64,000 nt of DNA from Methylobacterium symbioticum (GCF_902141845.1 NZ_CABFPH010000009.1:37480-101479); one strand, 5' to 3'. Positions 26,992 to 36,272 are shown, numbered from the stretch's first letter. Translations and numbers: made by a program. Notes: generated by a model from the sequence alone, not told the origin.

Positions 26992-27779
26992 TTGAGCCCT
27001 CGTCGCACGTAATCGTGATGTCATCGCGCAGGCCATGTTTCGATAATCTTAATGTGAGGCCTGGATTCGGAAAAAAGATACAACAGAGAATAGCATATTC
27101 ATTGCCATGCACGCCTTGATTGTGTGCGGAGATCCATTGGTCAGGCGGCCCGCTGCTAGGCCCGCGGTGCCATCCGGCTCGCCGGCCTCCATCGCGGCAG
27201 GACGTTCCCGTCACGCATGATGCCCGGAAAGGTGACGCGCAGGGTGGCAACCATGCCGTGCGGTCTCGAAAGCGGCCGCTGTCGGGAGCCTGATGTTCAA
27301 CGTCCGGGCTTCGGACGCCTCAATCCTGGGTTCGACGCGCCTTCGTTGGTCGAACCAGTGGCCACGTACCGGGCAAGACATGTGCAGAAAAACGCCGGTA
27401 TCTGGCAAGACGATTGCCTTAGCTTGCACAATGGCGCGCTCCGGATGGCGCGACAAACCGTGCGACCCGACATGACGCAACACGCCGTAAGCTCGCACGA
27501 CGGAGCGGTATATCGGATCTGAATGGATCGCTGATGAATTGGAATTGGACTTTGCTTCCGATTCGAAGGATAGTCTGAAGACTGTCCTCTCCATGGATCG
27601 ATCGGACGACCGTCTCGAAGTTCTCGCCAGTCAGCGGTGTGTAGCGAAGACTATCGTAACTTAAATCAAGATCTGCCGATGTCGCTCAGGCGCATCGGCG
27701 TCCAATGCCCGGCTCCGTGGCTGCCTGCCGTCCGGATCCCGGTGTTCCCCTTGCCTGCCGGTTCCAGCCGAGTCCCGCC
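26992..27779. other. 788-base gene-poor region with lower GC
   Basis: This stretch is clearly less GC-rich than its surroundings. Frames on both strands (for example 27211-27594 minus and 27217-27522 plus) show no recognisable family and no convincing ribosome site. A dyad AGGATAGTCT-GA-AGACTGTCCT with one mismatch lies at 27567-27588. It may hold the promoters of the chemoreceptor and of the HTH gene, or be the remains of acquired DNA. Confidence 0.35.
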
Positions 27780-28190
27780 ATGTCAGTCGATCCTGCCGTC
27801 GATCCCAAGGACGTCGCCAGCCTGCGCAGCGACAGGCTCGTGCGGCCGATGACCTGGATCCCCGCAGGGCTGTGGACGACGCCCGATCCTGGTCTGGACG
27901 CGCTGTTCGAGGCCGAAGCGACGGGCGCTCCGAGGCAAGATCCTCTGGCATCGGATCATCGGATCGAGAGCTGTCATATCCGCGCGGCCCGCGGCCTGCT
28001 CGACTGGTCCATGCAGGACCTGGCCGAGGCAAGCGGCCTGTCCTTCTCCACCGTGCGGCGTCTTGAGGAAGGACGTTCCAGCCGCGCCAGCCGCAGCCGC
28101 CGCGCGGCCCTGGCCGCGCTCAGGCAGGCAGGGATCCGTTTCCTTCTCCTGGAGGGCGGCTCGCTCGTCGCGGTGGCCCGGATCCCCTGA
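27780..28190 (+). CDS. Helix-turn-helix (XRE-like) protein
   Basis: This 136-residue protein has a C-terminal HTH at about 65-120: IRAARGLLDWSMQDLAEASG, then SFSTVRRLEEG, followed by an FLLLEGGSLVAV strand segment. This pattern is frequent in short alphaproteobacterial Cro/CI-type regulators. The N-terminal 60 residues are not recognised. The ATG at 27780 has only a weak ribosome site. It is a single gene. Confidence 0.65.
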   Translation: MSVDPAVDPKDVASLRSDRLVRPMTWIPAGLWTTPDPGLDALFEAEATGAPRQDPLASDHRIESCHIRAARGLLDWSMQDLAEASGLSFSTVRRLEEGRSSRASRSRRAALAALRQAGIRFLLLEGGSLVAVARIP

Positions 28191-28282
28191 GCTGAAACAC
28201 GGCAGGCCGTCCGGATGCCGTGCGGCTGGACCGGTCGCCCGCTCCGAGCGCCTGTCCCCTGCGCTCCTCGGGGCTCCCGCCC

Positions 28283-29212
28283 TCAGAACAGCGAGATGAG
28301 GACGATTCCGGCCACCATGAGCGCGGCCCCGCCGAGCCGTGCGGGGCCGGCGCGCACCTGCCTCATGCCGAGCCAGCCGAAATGGTCGAGCGCCACGGAG
28401 GTCAGCAGGTTGGCCGTGATCAGCAGGCCGTTGAAGGCGCCCGCCCCGACCTTGTCGACGAACAGCAGGCCCGCGAACACGGCCACCGCGCCGGTCAGGC
28501 CCGCGAGCGGCATCCACCAGCGCACGCCTTCGATATCCGCCCTCTGCGGCAGGGGCTTCTGGCGCAGCAGGAAGACCAGCACGAACACGAACACCACCGG
28601 CAGGAACGACACCAGCGCCGCGAGCCAGGGATTGACCAGGGCGCCGCGCAGCTGCGCGTTCCAGACGACGCCGATGGCCTGAAGCGCACCCGCGACGACG
28701 ATGAAGGGGTAGAGCAGCTTCGGATTGAGGCCGTGCCCCGTCTCCTTCGTCTCGCCCTTGTCGGGGGTGACGCGGGCGATGAAGGTCACGCCCACGGCCA
28801 TGAGCAGCCCGCCGAGCCAGGGCATCGGCTTGAAGCCGCCGCCCGCCAGCCCGAACAGGCCGAAGGAGTCCAGCGCGAGCGAGGTCAGGATGTTGGCCGT
28901 CAGCGTCAGGCCGTTGAAGGGGCCGGCGCCGACCTTGTCCACGAAGGCGAGCCCGCCGAACACCGCCACCGCGCCGGCCACGCCGCCGAGGGGCGCGTAC
29001 CAGGGCATGGTGCCGAGGCTGTCCAGGCTGGGCAGCGGCGTCGGCATCACCAGGAACAGCGTCGCGAAGACGAAGACGATCGGCAGGAAGGAGACGGACG
29101 CCGCCAGGAACGGGTTGACGAGGTGCCCGCGCAGCTGCGCGTTCATGGAATTGCCGAGCGCCTGCAGGGCGCCGGCCACGATGATGAAGGGATAGAGCAG
29201 GGCGGCGGTCAC
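28283..29212 (-). CDS. Duplicated YdcZ-type (DUF606) DMT membrane protein
   Basis: This 309-residue protein consists of two similar halves, each with five membrane segments and the family pattern (GALQALGNSMNAQLRG in the first, GALQAIGVVWNAQLRG in the second; GPFNGLTLTANILTSLALD and GAFNGLLITANLLTSVALD). YdcZ proteins are usually single-copy, about 150 residues, so this is an internal fused duplication. The start is GTG. Substrate unknown. It lies 33 bases downstream of the ArsB-like gene on the same strand. Confidence 0.8.
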   Translation of the reverse strand: MTAALLYPFIIVAGALQALGNSMNAQLRGHLVNPFLAASVSFLPIVFVFATLFLVMPTPLPSLDSLGTMPWYAPLGGVAGAVAVFGGLAFVDKVGAGPFNGLTLTANILTSLALDSFGLFGLAGGGFKPMPWLGGLLMAVGVTFIARVTPDKGETKETGHGLNPKLLYPFIVVAGALQAIGVVWNAQLRGALVNPWLAALVSFLPVVFVFVLVFLLRQKPLPQRADIEGVRWWMPLAGLTGAVAVFAGLLFVDKVGAGAFNGLLITANLLTSVALDHFGWLGMRQVRAGPARLGGAALMVAGIVLISLF

Positions 29213-29245
29213 GCGGTCACGTCTCCGGAGCGGGCGGGGGCGGGA

Positions 29246-30517
29246 TCAGACGAGGATCAGGGCGGCGAGCGCCAGGGCGAGGGCCGGCGGCATCACGAGG
29301 AGCCCGAGCTTCAGGAAGGCCCAGGCGGACACGGTCTCGCCCTCGCGGCGGATGGCGGTGAGCCACAGGATGGTGGCGAGCGAGCCGGTCACCGACAGGT
29401 TCGGCCCGAGATCGACCCCGATCAGGATCGCGCCGGCGACCTTCTCCGGCACCTGGGCGGCCTGCACCGCCGCGCCTGCCAGAAGGCCCGCGGGCAGGTT
29501 GTTCACGAGGTTCGAGCCGAGCGCCACGAGGGCGCCCCCGGCCCAGGCGGCCGTGGCCGGATCGCCCTGCGCCGTGCGCTTCAGGAGATCGGCGAGCATC
29601 GTGAGCACGCCGGTCTTCTCCAGGGCCTCGACCAGGACGAAGAGGCCGGCCACCAGCGGCAGCACGCTCCAGGACACATCCTTGGCGACCTCCACAATGC
29701 CGCCGCGGTTGATGAGCAGCACGAGGAGGGTGGTGGCGAGACCCGCCACGAAGGTCGGCAGGCCGAGGTCGATCCCGGCTGCCGAGGCGCCGATCAGGGC
29801 CGCGCCGGTGGCGATGATCCCGGCGCCCGCGACCTTGCCGCCGAGCCCGAGGGCCGGCGTCTCGACATCGGTCGCCACCGTCTCGCCCGTCAGGGCGCGG
29901 TTCTGGGTGAGGCGCAGCGCGACATAGGTCGCCACGATGGCGAGGATGGAGGGGAGGGTGAAGGTCGCGAGCCAGCGTCCGAGCGGCGGCATGTGCTCGG
30001 CGAAGACGACGAGATTGGCCGGGTTGGAGATCGGCAGCACGAAGCTCGCGGCGTTCGCGATGAAGGCGCAGATGAGCAGGTAGGGCAGGGGCTGCTTGAC
30101 CCCGGCCGCCTTGGTCGCGGCGAACACGGCCGGCGTCAGCACGACCGCACAGGCGTCGTTCGACAGGAACACCGTCACCACCGTGCCGACGACGTAGACG
30201 AGCAGGAAGAGCCGCGTGGCCGAGCCCCGGGCGGCGCGCACGGCGTGGGAGGCGAGCCAGTCGAACAGCCCCTCCTTCCGGGCGATCTCCGAGAGCAGCA
30301 TCATGCCGACGAGGAAGAGGTAGACGTCGGTGCCCTTGAGGACGCCGTCCCAGGCCGTGCCGGGCGCCAGCAGGCCGAGGGCGACGAGGGCGCCGGCGCC
30401 CAGCACGGCCCAGATCGCCTCCGGCCAGGAGAAGGGTCTCAGGATCACGCCGAGGGTCGCCAGCGCGGCGATGATCCAAGTGGTCAGGTTGAGGGGAAGC
30501 CCCCAGGCGGCAGCCAC
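29246..30517 (-). CDS. ArsB/ion-transporter-superfamily permease
   Basis: This 423-residue protein has about eleven membrane segments and the arsenite/citrate (ArsB/NhaD) superfamily repeats: FLSNDACAVVLTP in the first half and GSNLVNNLPAGLL in the second, both re-entrant motifs with conserved asparagines, and PISNPANLVVF. ArsB extrudes arsenite, but there is no arsR, arsC or arsA nearby, so another anion substrate is possible. It probably forms a two-gene unit with the DMT protein. Confidence 0.78.
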   Translation of the reverse strand: MAAAWGLPLNLTTWIIAALATLGVILRPFSWPEAIWAVLGAGALVALGLLAPGTAWDGVLKGTDVYLFLVGMMLLSEIARKEGLFDWLASHAVRAARGSATRLFLLVYVVGTVVTVFLSNDACAVVLTPAVFAATKAAGVKQPLPYLLICAFIANAASFVLPISNPANLVVFAEHMPPLGRWLATFTLPSILAIVATYVALRLTQNRALTGETVATDVETPALGLGGKVAGAGIIATGAALIGASAAGIDLGLPTFVAGLATTLLVLLINRGGIVEVAKDVSWSVLPLVAGLFVLVEALEKTGVLTMLADLLKRTAQGDPATAAWAGGALVALGSNLVNNLPAGLLAGAAVQAAQVPEKVAGAILIGVDLGPNLSVTGSLATILWLTAIRREGETVSAWAFLKLGLLVMPPALALALAALILV

Positions 30518-30602
30518 GTTCGTCGTCCCCGTTGTCTCGTGGTGTTTCGTGAGGCCTATCGGCCGGGTTCTGACCGGCGGCAGGTCGGTCGAGACCCGCC
30601 GT

Positions 30603-31838
30603 CTACCATTTGCGGCCGGCTCGGTTCGGGCCGAGCTGGTCGCCGCGCACGCCTTTCACCGGCCAGGCCGGAAGCCGGAACGTATCGCTGCCGGGGCGCT
30701 GCGGCGCCGGCGGCGGCACGAAGCTGCGCCGGACAGGCTCGATCACGTCGATATCGGTGTTCGGCATGGTCGCGCCGACGGTCGCGGTCCCATCCGTGAC
30801 CTCGACGGAGAGGCGGCGCGCCCCCTCCGGCCAGTCGATCCAGGCATGGACAGCGCGCGGGCCGTCCGGCTTCATCGGTTGCGCAGGACCGTCATCGACG
30901 CGGACATAGCAGCGCCACGCGCTCTGGGCTGCTTTCGACAGCACGAGCGCGCGCACCTCGATCCGTCCGTCGGTGGAGTCGAGCGCCGCCGTGGCGAGGC
31001 GGCGGTCGGCAGGGCTCGTGATCATCACGAAGGGCAATGCCCTGTCGAGCGGCTTGAAGCGCCAGCTCGTGACCGCCCCATCGATCGCCGCGACGGCGTA
31101 GCCGACCGAGCCGTCCTCGTTCTGGCCGACGGAGCGGGCCGCCGCGTAGAGGGTGCGCCCGTCATGCGCCAGCTCGTTGTAGTGGGTGTGGCCCATCTCG
31201 ACGAGGCGTACGCCATAGCCCCGGATCAGGCCCGCGAGCGCGATCCGCTCCTCGGGGACTCGCAGATCGTCCGGATAGGTGTGGGCGAAGACGGCGCAGG
31301 GCAGCCCGGCGGCGGCGGCTTTCTTGAGTTTGCGGCCGAGCCAATCGAGTTGGCAGGGACCGAGCCGGAAATCGAGGCCGAAGCCCTTCTCGCCGTAGCC
31401 GGCGCTGACCATGTCGAGGAACAGGCAACGCACGCCGCCGATCGTCTCAGCGTAGTAGTACTGCGTCACGGATCCCGGCGCTCGCGGCCGGGGCAGATGA
31501 TTGTGGCGGGCGCGGTGCGTCCCGCCACGGGGGCTGCCCGCGATCCGGGCGAACGTCGCGTCGAAATCGATCATCGTGCCGTATTGGCGATCGTGGTCTC
31601 CGGCAATCAGCCGGACCGGCAAATCGGGATGACGATTCAGGGCGCCCTCCAGAATCGCATACTGTGCGGCCGTGCCGTCCTCCGCGTGGTCGCCCGGCAG
31701 GTACACGAAGTCGAAGGCCCCGCGCGGCGCGAGCCCGGCGATCTCGTCGAGGATGGCGGCGAAGTCGCGGACATTGGCTTGGCCGCTGCCGGTCAGATGA
31801 AGATCCCCGACATGGAGGACGACGAAGGGATCGCGCAT
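30603..31838 (-). CDS. Calcineurin-like metallophosphoesterase
   Basis: This 411-residue protein has binuclear metal motifs in order: GDLH near the start, PGDH, AGDHD in place of the usual GNHD, a central HTYPDD histidine and GHTHYNE. After about residue 260 comes a beta-rich region not recognised as a separate catalytic domain. No signal peptide is seen with the chosen ATG at 31838; ATGs further upstream lack good ribosome sites. It would cleave a phosphomono- or diester, substrate unknown. The GHTH motif resembles CpdA-like enzymes. Confidence 0.78.
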   Translation of the reverse strand: MRDPFVVLHVGDLHLTGSGQANVRDFAAILDEIAGLAPRGAFDFVYLPGDHAEDGTAAQYAILEGALNRHPDLPVRLIAGDHDRQYGTMIDFDATFARIAGSPRGGTHRARHNHLPRPRAPGSVTQYYYAETIGGVRCLFLDMVSAGYGEKGFGLDFRLGPCQLDWLGRKLKKAAAAGLPCAVFAHTYPDDLRVPEERIALAGLIRGYGVRLVEMGHTHYNELAHDGRTLYAAARSVGQNEDGSVGYAVAAIDGAVTSWRFKPLDRALPFVMITSPADRRLATAALDSTDGRIEVRALVLSKAAQSAWRCYVRVDDGPAQPMKPDGPRAVHAWIDWPEGARRLSVEVTDGTATVGATMPNTDIDVIEPVRRSFVPPPAPQRPGSDTFRLPAWPVKGVRGDQLGPNRAGRKW

Positions 31839-32308
31839 CGCAGAGCCCGGGCTGTGGGATGACGCCATCTCAACCGCCGCTCGCCAAGGGGGCAACGATA
31901 TCCGCGCCGTGGACCGGACGGATCGCCAGCCGGACGATCCTGATGGGGGACGGAACCCATTCGCTAGGCATGGACGGGGCTCCGTCTTGAATCGACGCTT
32001 TTCTGCGCGAACGCAGCGCTGACCCTCGCGAGCAGCCGCCGCTCAAGTTCTGGCGCCCGGGTGGGTTCCGGTGGAGCAGATCACGAGGCCGCGAGAGAGC
32101 CTGGTATGCAGGAAGCAGCCATCGGTTCCGGCTTGAAGATAGCAATGATGCAACGGACGGTTGTTCTGCTTTGATTTTGATCTTGAAAATTGTGCCGCCC
32201 GCCGTGCCACCCTGAGGCGTTCGTTCACCGGACCGTCCGCCGTCGCGCCGGCCGGTCCGGCGCGCGACGAATCCGGCCTCGTCCGGCCATCGTCGCGCGT
32301 CGCAGTGG
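31839..32308. other. 470-base region without a recognisable gene
   Basis: Neither strand shows a credible coding frame between the metallophosphoesterase and the anchored OB-fold-like gene. The section 32100-32200 is AT-richer (for example GATTTTGATCTTGAAAATTG) and could hold the promoter of a gene lost or too short to see. Confidence 0.3.
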
Positions 32309-32980
32309 TCAGAGCAGCGGTCGCTCGCGGATGCGGCCGTCGAAATCGACATGCAGCAGGCGTTCCCGCCCGTCCGGACCCTTGGCCGCGACATCCAGAT
32401 GGCGCGGGCCGCGACCGGTGACGCGGATGTCGCCGTAGCCGGCCTTCTCGATGGCGGCGGTCAGGGCGGGCAGGTCGGGCTGCGGGCCGAGCCCGACCTT
32501 GTCCTTGGCCCAGTCCACCGTGCCGGGCGGCGGACCGCCGGGCCGGCCGAGAAGGATCGGACTGCCCTCCGCGCGGGTGATCATCCGGGCGTGCAGGAAC
32601 CCCTTCTCGAAGCGGCCCTGGACGGTGACGGTCTCGCCCTTGGTGACGAGTGCGCCGTCCTCACCCGCGCGGCCGGTCTCGACCAGGGCCCGGCCGGTGG
32701 CGTCCTGAATCACGAACTTGTTGCCGAAGATCTCGGTGACCTCGCCCTTGGCCGCGATGGCGCCGGACGGGGCGAGGGCCGAGATGGCGGTCGGTGCGAC
32801 CGGCGTGGGAGACAGGTCCGGTCCGGGGCGGGCGAGGGAGAGGCCGGCCGCGCCGAGGGCGAGGGGGGCCGCGATGGCGCCGACCACGAGACCCCGGCGG
32901 GGCCGGTGGGGGCGTGCCGGGCTGGAAGCCCGCTCCGCCGCGTCGTGCGCCGTGCCGTCGATGACCGTCTTGTCGCTCAT
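32309..32980 (-). CDS. Hypothetical membrane-anchored OB-fold-like protein
   Basis: This 223-residue protein has a basic N-terminus, one membrane segment at about 28-50, an OB-fold-like stretch (about 75-140: GEVTEIFGNKFVIQDATGRA, then GETVTVQGRFEKG) like BOF/YgiW or DUF5666 proteins, and a C-terminal segment (DLPALTAAIEKAGYGDI) like small PepSY-type repeats. It is transcribed away from a PhoPQ-like pair 306 bases off, so it may be part of that regulon. Function unknown; the domain assignment is by pattern only. Confidence 0.6.
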   Translation of the reverse strand: MSDKTVIDGTAHDAAERASSPARPHRPRRGLVVGAIAAPLALGAAGLSLARPGPDLSPTPVAPTAISALAPSGAIAAKGEVTEIFGNKFVIQDATGRALVETGRAGEDGALVTKGETVTVQGRFEKGFLHARMITRAEGSPILLGRPGGPPPGTVDWAKDKVGLGPQPDLPALTAAIEKAGYGDIRVTGRGPRHLDVAAKGPDGRERLLHVDFDGRIRERPLL

Positions 32981-33090
32981 GATGATCTGATGTCCTGATG
33001 ATCGTTGGCCCTTTCGGGTTGGCGAATGTCTAGGACGCCGGGCGAAACCCATGCTGAACCGCTTCGTTCAGGTTCGGTTAAACAGCGGAT

Positions 33091-33123
33091 TCTAGAGCGG
33101 CTCCCGATCGCGTTGCGCTCCAG
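33091..33123. repeat. CGATCGCGTTGCG-type short repeat, copy 1
   Basis: The stretch beginning TCTAGAGCGGCTCCCGATCG and running to GCGTTGCGCTCCAG resembles the one after the stop at 61681-61720 (TAGAGCCGCGCTCGATCGCG onward). Both lie next to a copy of the main palindromic repeat. Confidence 0.5.
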
Positions 33124-33140
33124 GCCGGATCTATCCGCTT

Positions 33141-33250
33141 GAGAGCGCCTGATTTTTTGGCGGAACCGGCAACCACGTCCGAGGAAAAGGCCTTACGTGC
33201 TTGCTCCGACGCGCTCTCCTCCGCCGAGCCGGTCGCCGCTTCGATGGAGG
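33141..33250 (-). repeat. Degenerate palindromic repeats, copies E1 and E2
   Basis: Two decayed copies lie upstream of the response-regulator gene. The first, about 33141-33190, retains GGCGGAACCGGCAACCACGT; the second, about 33209-33250, retains GCGCTCTCCTCCGCCGAGCC. Outer arms GAGAGCGC and GCGCTCTC remain at the far ends. The region also carries the likely promoter of the two-component pair. Confidence 0.55.
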
Positions 33251-33286
33251 GGCCCCCGGATCCGCGGCCTCAAGATTTGGACGGTC

Positions 33287-33955
33287 ATGAAGATCCTGCT
33301 GGTCGAGGACGACGCGGCGCTCGCCGCCGAACTGGCCAAGGCGTTGCGCGCGGAAGGCTTCGCCCTCGATCTGGCCCGCGACGGCCTGGATGCCGGCCAT
33401 CTCGGCGAGACGGAGGCCTACGATGCCGTCGTGCTCGATCTCGGCCTGCCCAAGCGGGACGGCGTCGCGGTGCTGCAGGGCTGGCGCGCCGCCGGACGCA
33501 CGATGCCGGTGCTGATCCTCACGGCGCGCGACGGCTGGAGCGACAAGGTCGCGGGCTTCAAGGCCGGGGCCGACGATTATCTCGTCAAGCCGTTCCGGGT
33601 GGAGGAGCTCGTGATGCGCCTGCGCGCCCTGGTGCGCCGCAGCCAGGCCAGCGGGGCGCCCCGGATCGCCTGCGGGCCGCTCACCTACGATCCCGGGCTC
33701 GGCACCGTCGAGCACCATGGCCTGCCGTTGCGGCTCACCGGGCTGGAATGGCGCGTGCTGTGCTGCCTCATCCTGCGCAAGGAGGCGGTGGTGCCGCGCA
33801 GCCAGCTCATCGAGCGCGTCTATGACGGTGATGCCGAGGTCGATTCGAACTCGATCGAGGTGATCATCACGCGCCTGCGCCGGAAGATCGCGCCCGCCGC
33901 CATCGAGACGGTGCGCGGCCACGGATACCGGCTGATGCCGCAGGGCAGCCTGTGA
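33287..33955 (+). CDS. OmpR/PhoB-type response regulator
   Basis: This 222-residue protein has a receiver domain with the acidic pocket EDD (residues 7-9), phosphoacceptor in VVLDLGLPKRDG, a threonine in LILTARD and lysine in YLVKPF. A winged-helix DNA-binding domain (about 125-220) with SNSIEVIITRLRRKI follows. It overlaps the partner kinase gene by four bases. Gene order and the kinase H-box are PhoP/PhoQ-like. Likely targets include its own operon and the divergent anchored gene. Confidence 0.9.
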   Translation: MKILLVEDDAALAAELAKALRAEGFALDLARDGLDAGHLGETEAYDAVVLDLGLPKRDGVAVLQGWRAAGRTMPVLILTARDGWSDKVAGFKAGADDYLVKPFRVEELVMRLRALVRRSQASGAPRIACGPLTYDPGLGTVEHHGLPLRLTGLEWRVLCCLILRKEAVVPRSQLIERVYDGDAEVDSNSIEVIITRLRRKIAPAAIETVRGHGYRLMPQGSL

Positions 33956-35418
33956 GGGACGTGCCCGCGCCCCACGCGCTCCGCCCGAAACCGCGACGCC
34001 GCGCCTGGCTCGGCGGACCGGGCTCGCTGCAGCGCCGTCTCCTGCTGGCGGCCGGGCTGTTCCTCGGCGTGGCCCTGGTGGCGGCCGGCCTCTCCATCGG
34101 CTTCGTCCTGCACCGCTTCGTTCGCGGACAGATCGACGGCCGGCTCGACGACCGCATCCTGTCCCTGGTCGCCGACCTGCGCCAGGATCCCGGGGCGCTC
34201 TCTCCCGACCCGGATGCGCGTTCGGCGAAGGCGGATGCGGCGCGGCACGGGCCCGGCTCCGGAGGTCTCCCGCTCGGCGGTGGCCGCGACGGCTCGCCCT
34301 TCGAGCGGCATCGCTCCGGCTGGTACTGGCAGATCCGGCGCGGCGAGACGGTGCTCGGTTCCGCCTCGCTGGGCGGTCGGATCCTGTCCCTTCCCGAGAT
34401 TCCGGAGAAGCGGCAGGACGGGGATCGGCCCGTCCCGGCCGACGGCACGGATCCCTGGGGCGAGAGCCTGATCCTGCGCATCCTGACATGGCCCGGCGAG
34501 GCGGGCGGGCCGCCGACGATCCTCGTCGCCTCGGCCCCGGCCGCGGCCCTGCGCGGGCCGGTCCTCGAGGCGCTGCGCACGCTCGGCCTCTGCCTCGGCG
34601 TGGTCGGCCTGTTCCTGTTCGCCGGCGTCCTCCTGCAGGTCCATCTCGGCCTGCGTCCCCTGCGCCGCCTGCGCGATCAGCTGGCCGCGGTGCGGGCCGG
34701 CGGAATCGCGCGGCTGCCCCTGCGGCAGCCCGCGGAGGTCCGCCCCCTGGTCGCGGAGATCAACGCTCTCCTCGACCAGAACGCGGCCAGCCTGGACCAT
34801 GCCCGCGGCCACGTCGCCAACCTCGCGCACGGGTTGAAGACGCCGCTCGCGACGCTGTCGATGGCGCTGGCGGAGACCGGTGCCGACCGGGACGGCGCGC
34901 TCGCGCCGCTGGTCGCGAGCATGGACCGACGGATCCGGCACCATCTGCGCCGCGCCCGCGCCGCGGCTGTCGGAGGTCCCGCCCGGGCGCGGGTCGATCT
35001 CGCCGCGCATGTGGCCGACCTCGCGATGGTGCTGGCGCGGATCCATGCCGAGAAGGGCGTCGACGTCGTCAGCCGGGTGCCGGACGGCCTGGGGGTGGCC
35101 TGCGATCCTCAGGACCTCGACGAGATGCTGGGGAACCTGATCGAGAATGCGTGCCGCTGGTGCCGCGGCCGCGTGCGGATCGAGGCGCGGCGGGCCGGCG
35201 CGGAGGTCGTCGTCTGGGTCGAGGATGACGGGCAGGGGCTGGACGCGGAGGCCAGGGCGGCGGTGCTGAAGCGGGGTCGCCGCCTCGACGAGAGCCAGCC
35301 CGGCCACGGGTTCGGGTTGCCGATCGCCCTGGAGCTCGCCGAACTGTACGGGGGATCCCTCGTGCTCGAGGATGCCGCGCTCGGCGGCCTCCGGGTGCGC
35401 CTGACCCTGCCGGGCTGA
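33952..35418 (+). CDS. PhoQ-like sensor histidine kinase
   Basis: This 488-residue kinase starts at GTG in the overlap GTGA. Membrane segments lie near 28-50 and 205-230 and frame a periplasmic sensor of about 150 residues with many acidic and basic residues. A HAMP-like region and the H-box NLAHGLKTPLATLSMAL follow; the HxLKTPLA form is that of PhoQ. The ATPase domain has NLIENACRW, EDDGQGLD and HGFGLPI. The signal is unknown; divalent cations are possible by analogy. Confidence 0.87.
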   Translation: MRDVPAPHALRPKPRRRAWLGGPGSLQRRLLLAAGLFLGVALVAAGLSIGFVLHRFVRGQIDGRLDDRILSLVADLRQDPGALSPDPDARSAKADAARHGPGSGGLPLGGGRDGSPFERHRSGWYWQIRRGETVLGSASLGGRILSLPEIPEKRQDGDRPVPADGTDPWGESLILRILTWPGEAGGPPTILVASAPAAALRGPVLEALRTLGLCLGVVGLFLFAGVLLQVHLGLRPLRRLRDQLAAVRAGGIARLPLRQPAEVRPLVAEINALLDQNAASLDHARGHVANLAHGLKTPLATLSMALAETGADRDGALAPLVASMDRRIRHHLRRARAAAVGGPARARVDLAAHVADLAMVLARIHAEKGVDVVSRVPDGLGVACDPQDLDEMLGNLIENACRWCRGRVRIEARRAGAEVVVWVEDDGQGLDAEARAAVLKRGRRLDESQPGHGFGLPIALELAELYGGSLVLEDAALGGLRVRLTLPG

Positions 35419-35454
35419 CGGCCCGCTCCGTGGCCGCGGCCCGCGCGGCTCCCC

Positions 35455-36213
35455 TCAGATGCCGACCCGTCCGGCGGCTGCCCGGCCCGCATGTCGCCCC
35501 GGCGCGTTCAGATCGAGCATGAAGCCGCGCCCGCGCACGGTCACGACCGCGCCGCCGCCGAGCTGTTCGATCTCGGAGAGCTTCACCCGAAGGTATCCGA
35601 CATAGACATCGACCACGTTGAGGGACTGGCCGCCCTGGTTGGCCCAGACCTTGTTGAAGATCTGCGCGCGCGACACCGGCCGGTTGGCGTTCTCCATGAA
35701 CAGCAGCAGCAGATCCGCCTCGCGCGGCGTCAGCCGGACGGAGGCTTCGCCCATCTGGACCTGCCGCGTGGTCAGATCGAGGGTGAGACGGCCCGCCCTG
35801 ACGCTCGTGCGGGCGGCATCGGCCTCGCGGCGCATCACCTGGGCCTGCACGCGGGCCAGCAATTCATCGAAATCGAAGGGCTTCACGATGTAATCGTCGG
35901 CCCCGAGGGCGAGGCCCTCGGCACGGTCGCGCACCTCGTCGCGGGCACTCAGGAAGAGGATCGCACCGGGATAGCCGCCCGCGCGCAGGGAGCGGCAGAT
36001 CTCGTGCCCCGAGCCGTCCGGAAGCTGGATGTCCACCAGGATCGCGTTCGGCTGGCGATCCTGCGCCGCCCTGAGCGCGTCGTCGACCCCGCCGGCTTCG
36101 GCGACGGAGAAGCCCTCCGCCGTGAAGCCGCGGGCGAGCACGCCACGGATATCGCCGTCGTCCTCGACGATCAGGATGCGCGTCGTCGCGTCGGTGTCGG
36201 ATTCGTCCAGCAT
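35455..36213 (-). CDS. OmpR-type response regulator, orphan
   Basis: This 252-residue regulator has a receiver with EDDGD, phosphoacceptor in ILVDIQLPDG and YIVKPFDFDE, a winged-helix domain with NVVDVYVGYLRVKL, and a short alanine/arginine-rich tail. No kinase gene accompanies it; it converges with the PhoQ-like gene 36 bases away. I chose ATG 36213 because it starts the receiver with a normal linker; the frame upstream runs into a palindromic repeat. Confidence 0.87.
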   Translation of the reverse strand: MLDESDTDATTRILIVEDDGDIRGVLARGFTAEGFSVAEAGGVDDALRAAQDRQPNAILVDIQLPDGSGHEICRSLRAGGYPGAILFLSARDEVRDRAEGLALGADDYIVKPFDFDELLARVQAQVMRREADAARTSVRAGRLTLDLTTRQVQMGEASVRLTPREADLLLLFMENANRPVSRAQIFNKVWANQGGQSLNVVDVYVGYLRVKLSEIEQLGGGAVVTVRGRGFMLDLNAPGRHAGRAAAGRVGI

Positions 36214-36223
36214 GCGTCTCAAG

Positions 36224-36272
36224 GCACAAACGTGCGCCGAACCGGTGGTCCCTTCGGCGGAGGGCGCTCTAG
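36224..36272 (-). repeat. Dispersed palindromic repeat, copy F (partial)
   Basis: GCGCCGAACCGG, then CCTTCGGCGGAGGGCGCTCTAG, preserves the inner stem and one outer arm of the family. It lies just upstream of the orphan response-regulator start, in its presumed leader. Confidence 0.65.

Noticed and set aside
27211..27594. Minus-strand frame of 127 codons in the low-GC region
   Set aside because: No homologue pattern and an equally open frame on the other strand; insufficient evidence for a gene or for a transposase remnant.
29246..30517. Arsenic resistance operon
   Set aside because: Only an ArsB-like permease is present; no arsR, arsC, arsH or acr3 is adjacent, so only the family is reported.
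28220..30799. 859-codon plus-strand frame
   Set aside because: It runs antisense to the DMT and ArsB-like genes, is extremely rich in Arg, Gln, Glu and Gly, and has no domain; likewise the frames at 6325-8175, 16298-18742, 36420-38621 and 43878-46307.
31839..32394. Minus-strand frame after the metallophosphoesterase region
   Set aside because: It overlaps the anchored protein gene, is compositionally unlike the real genes, and has no domain or ribosome site.
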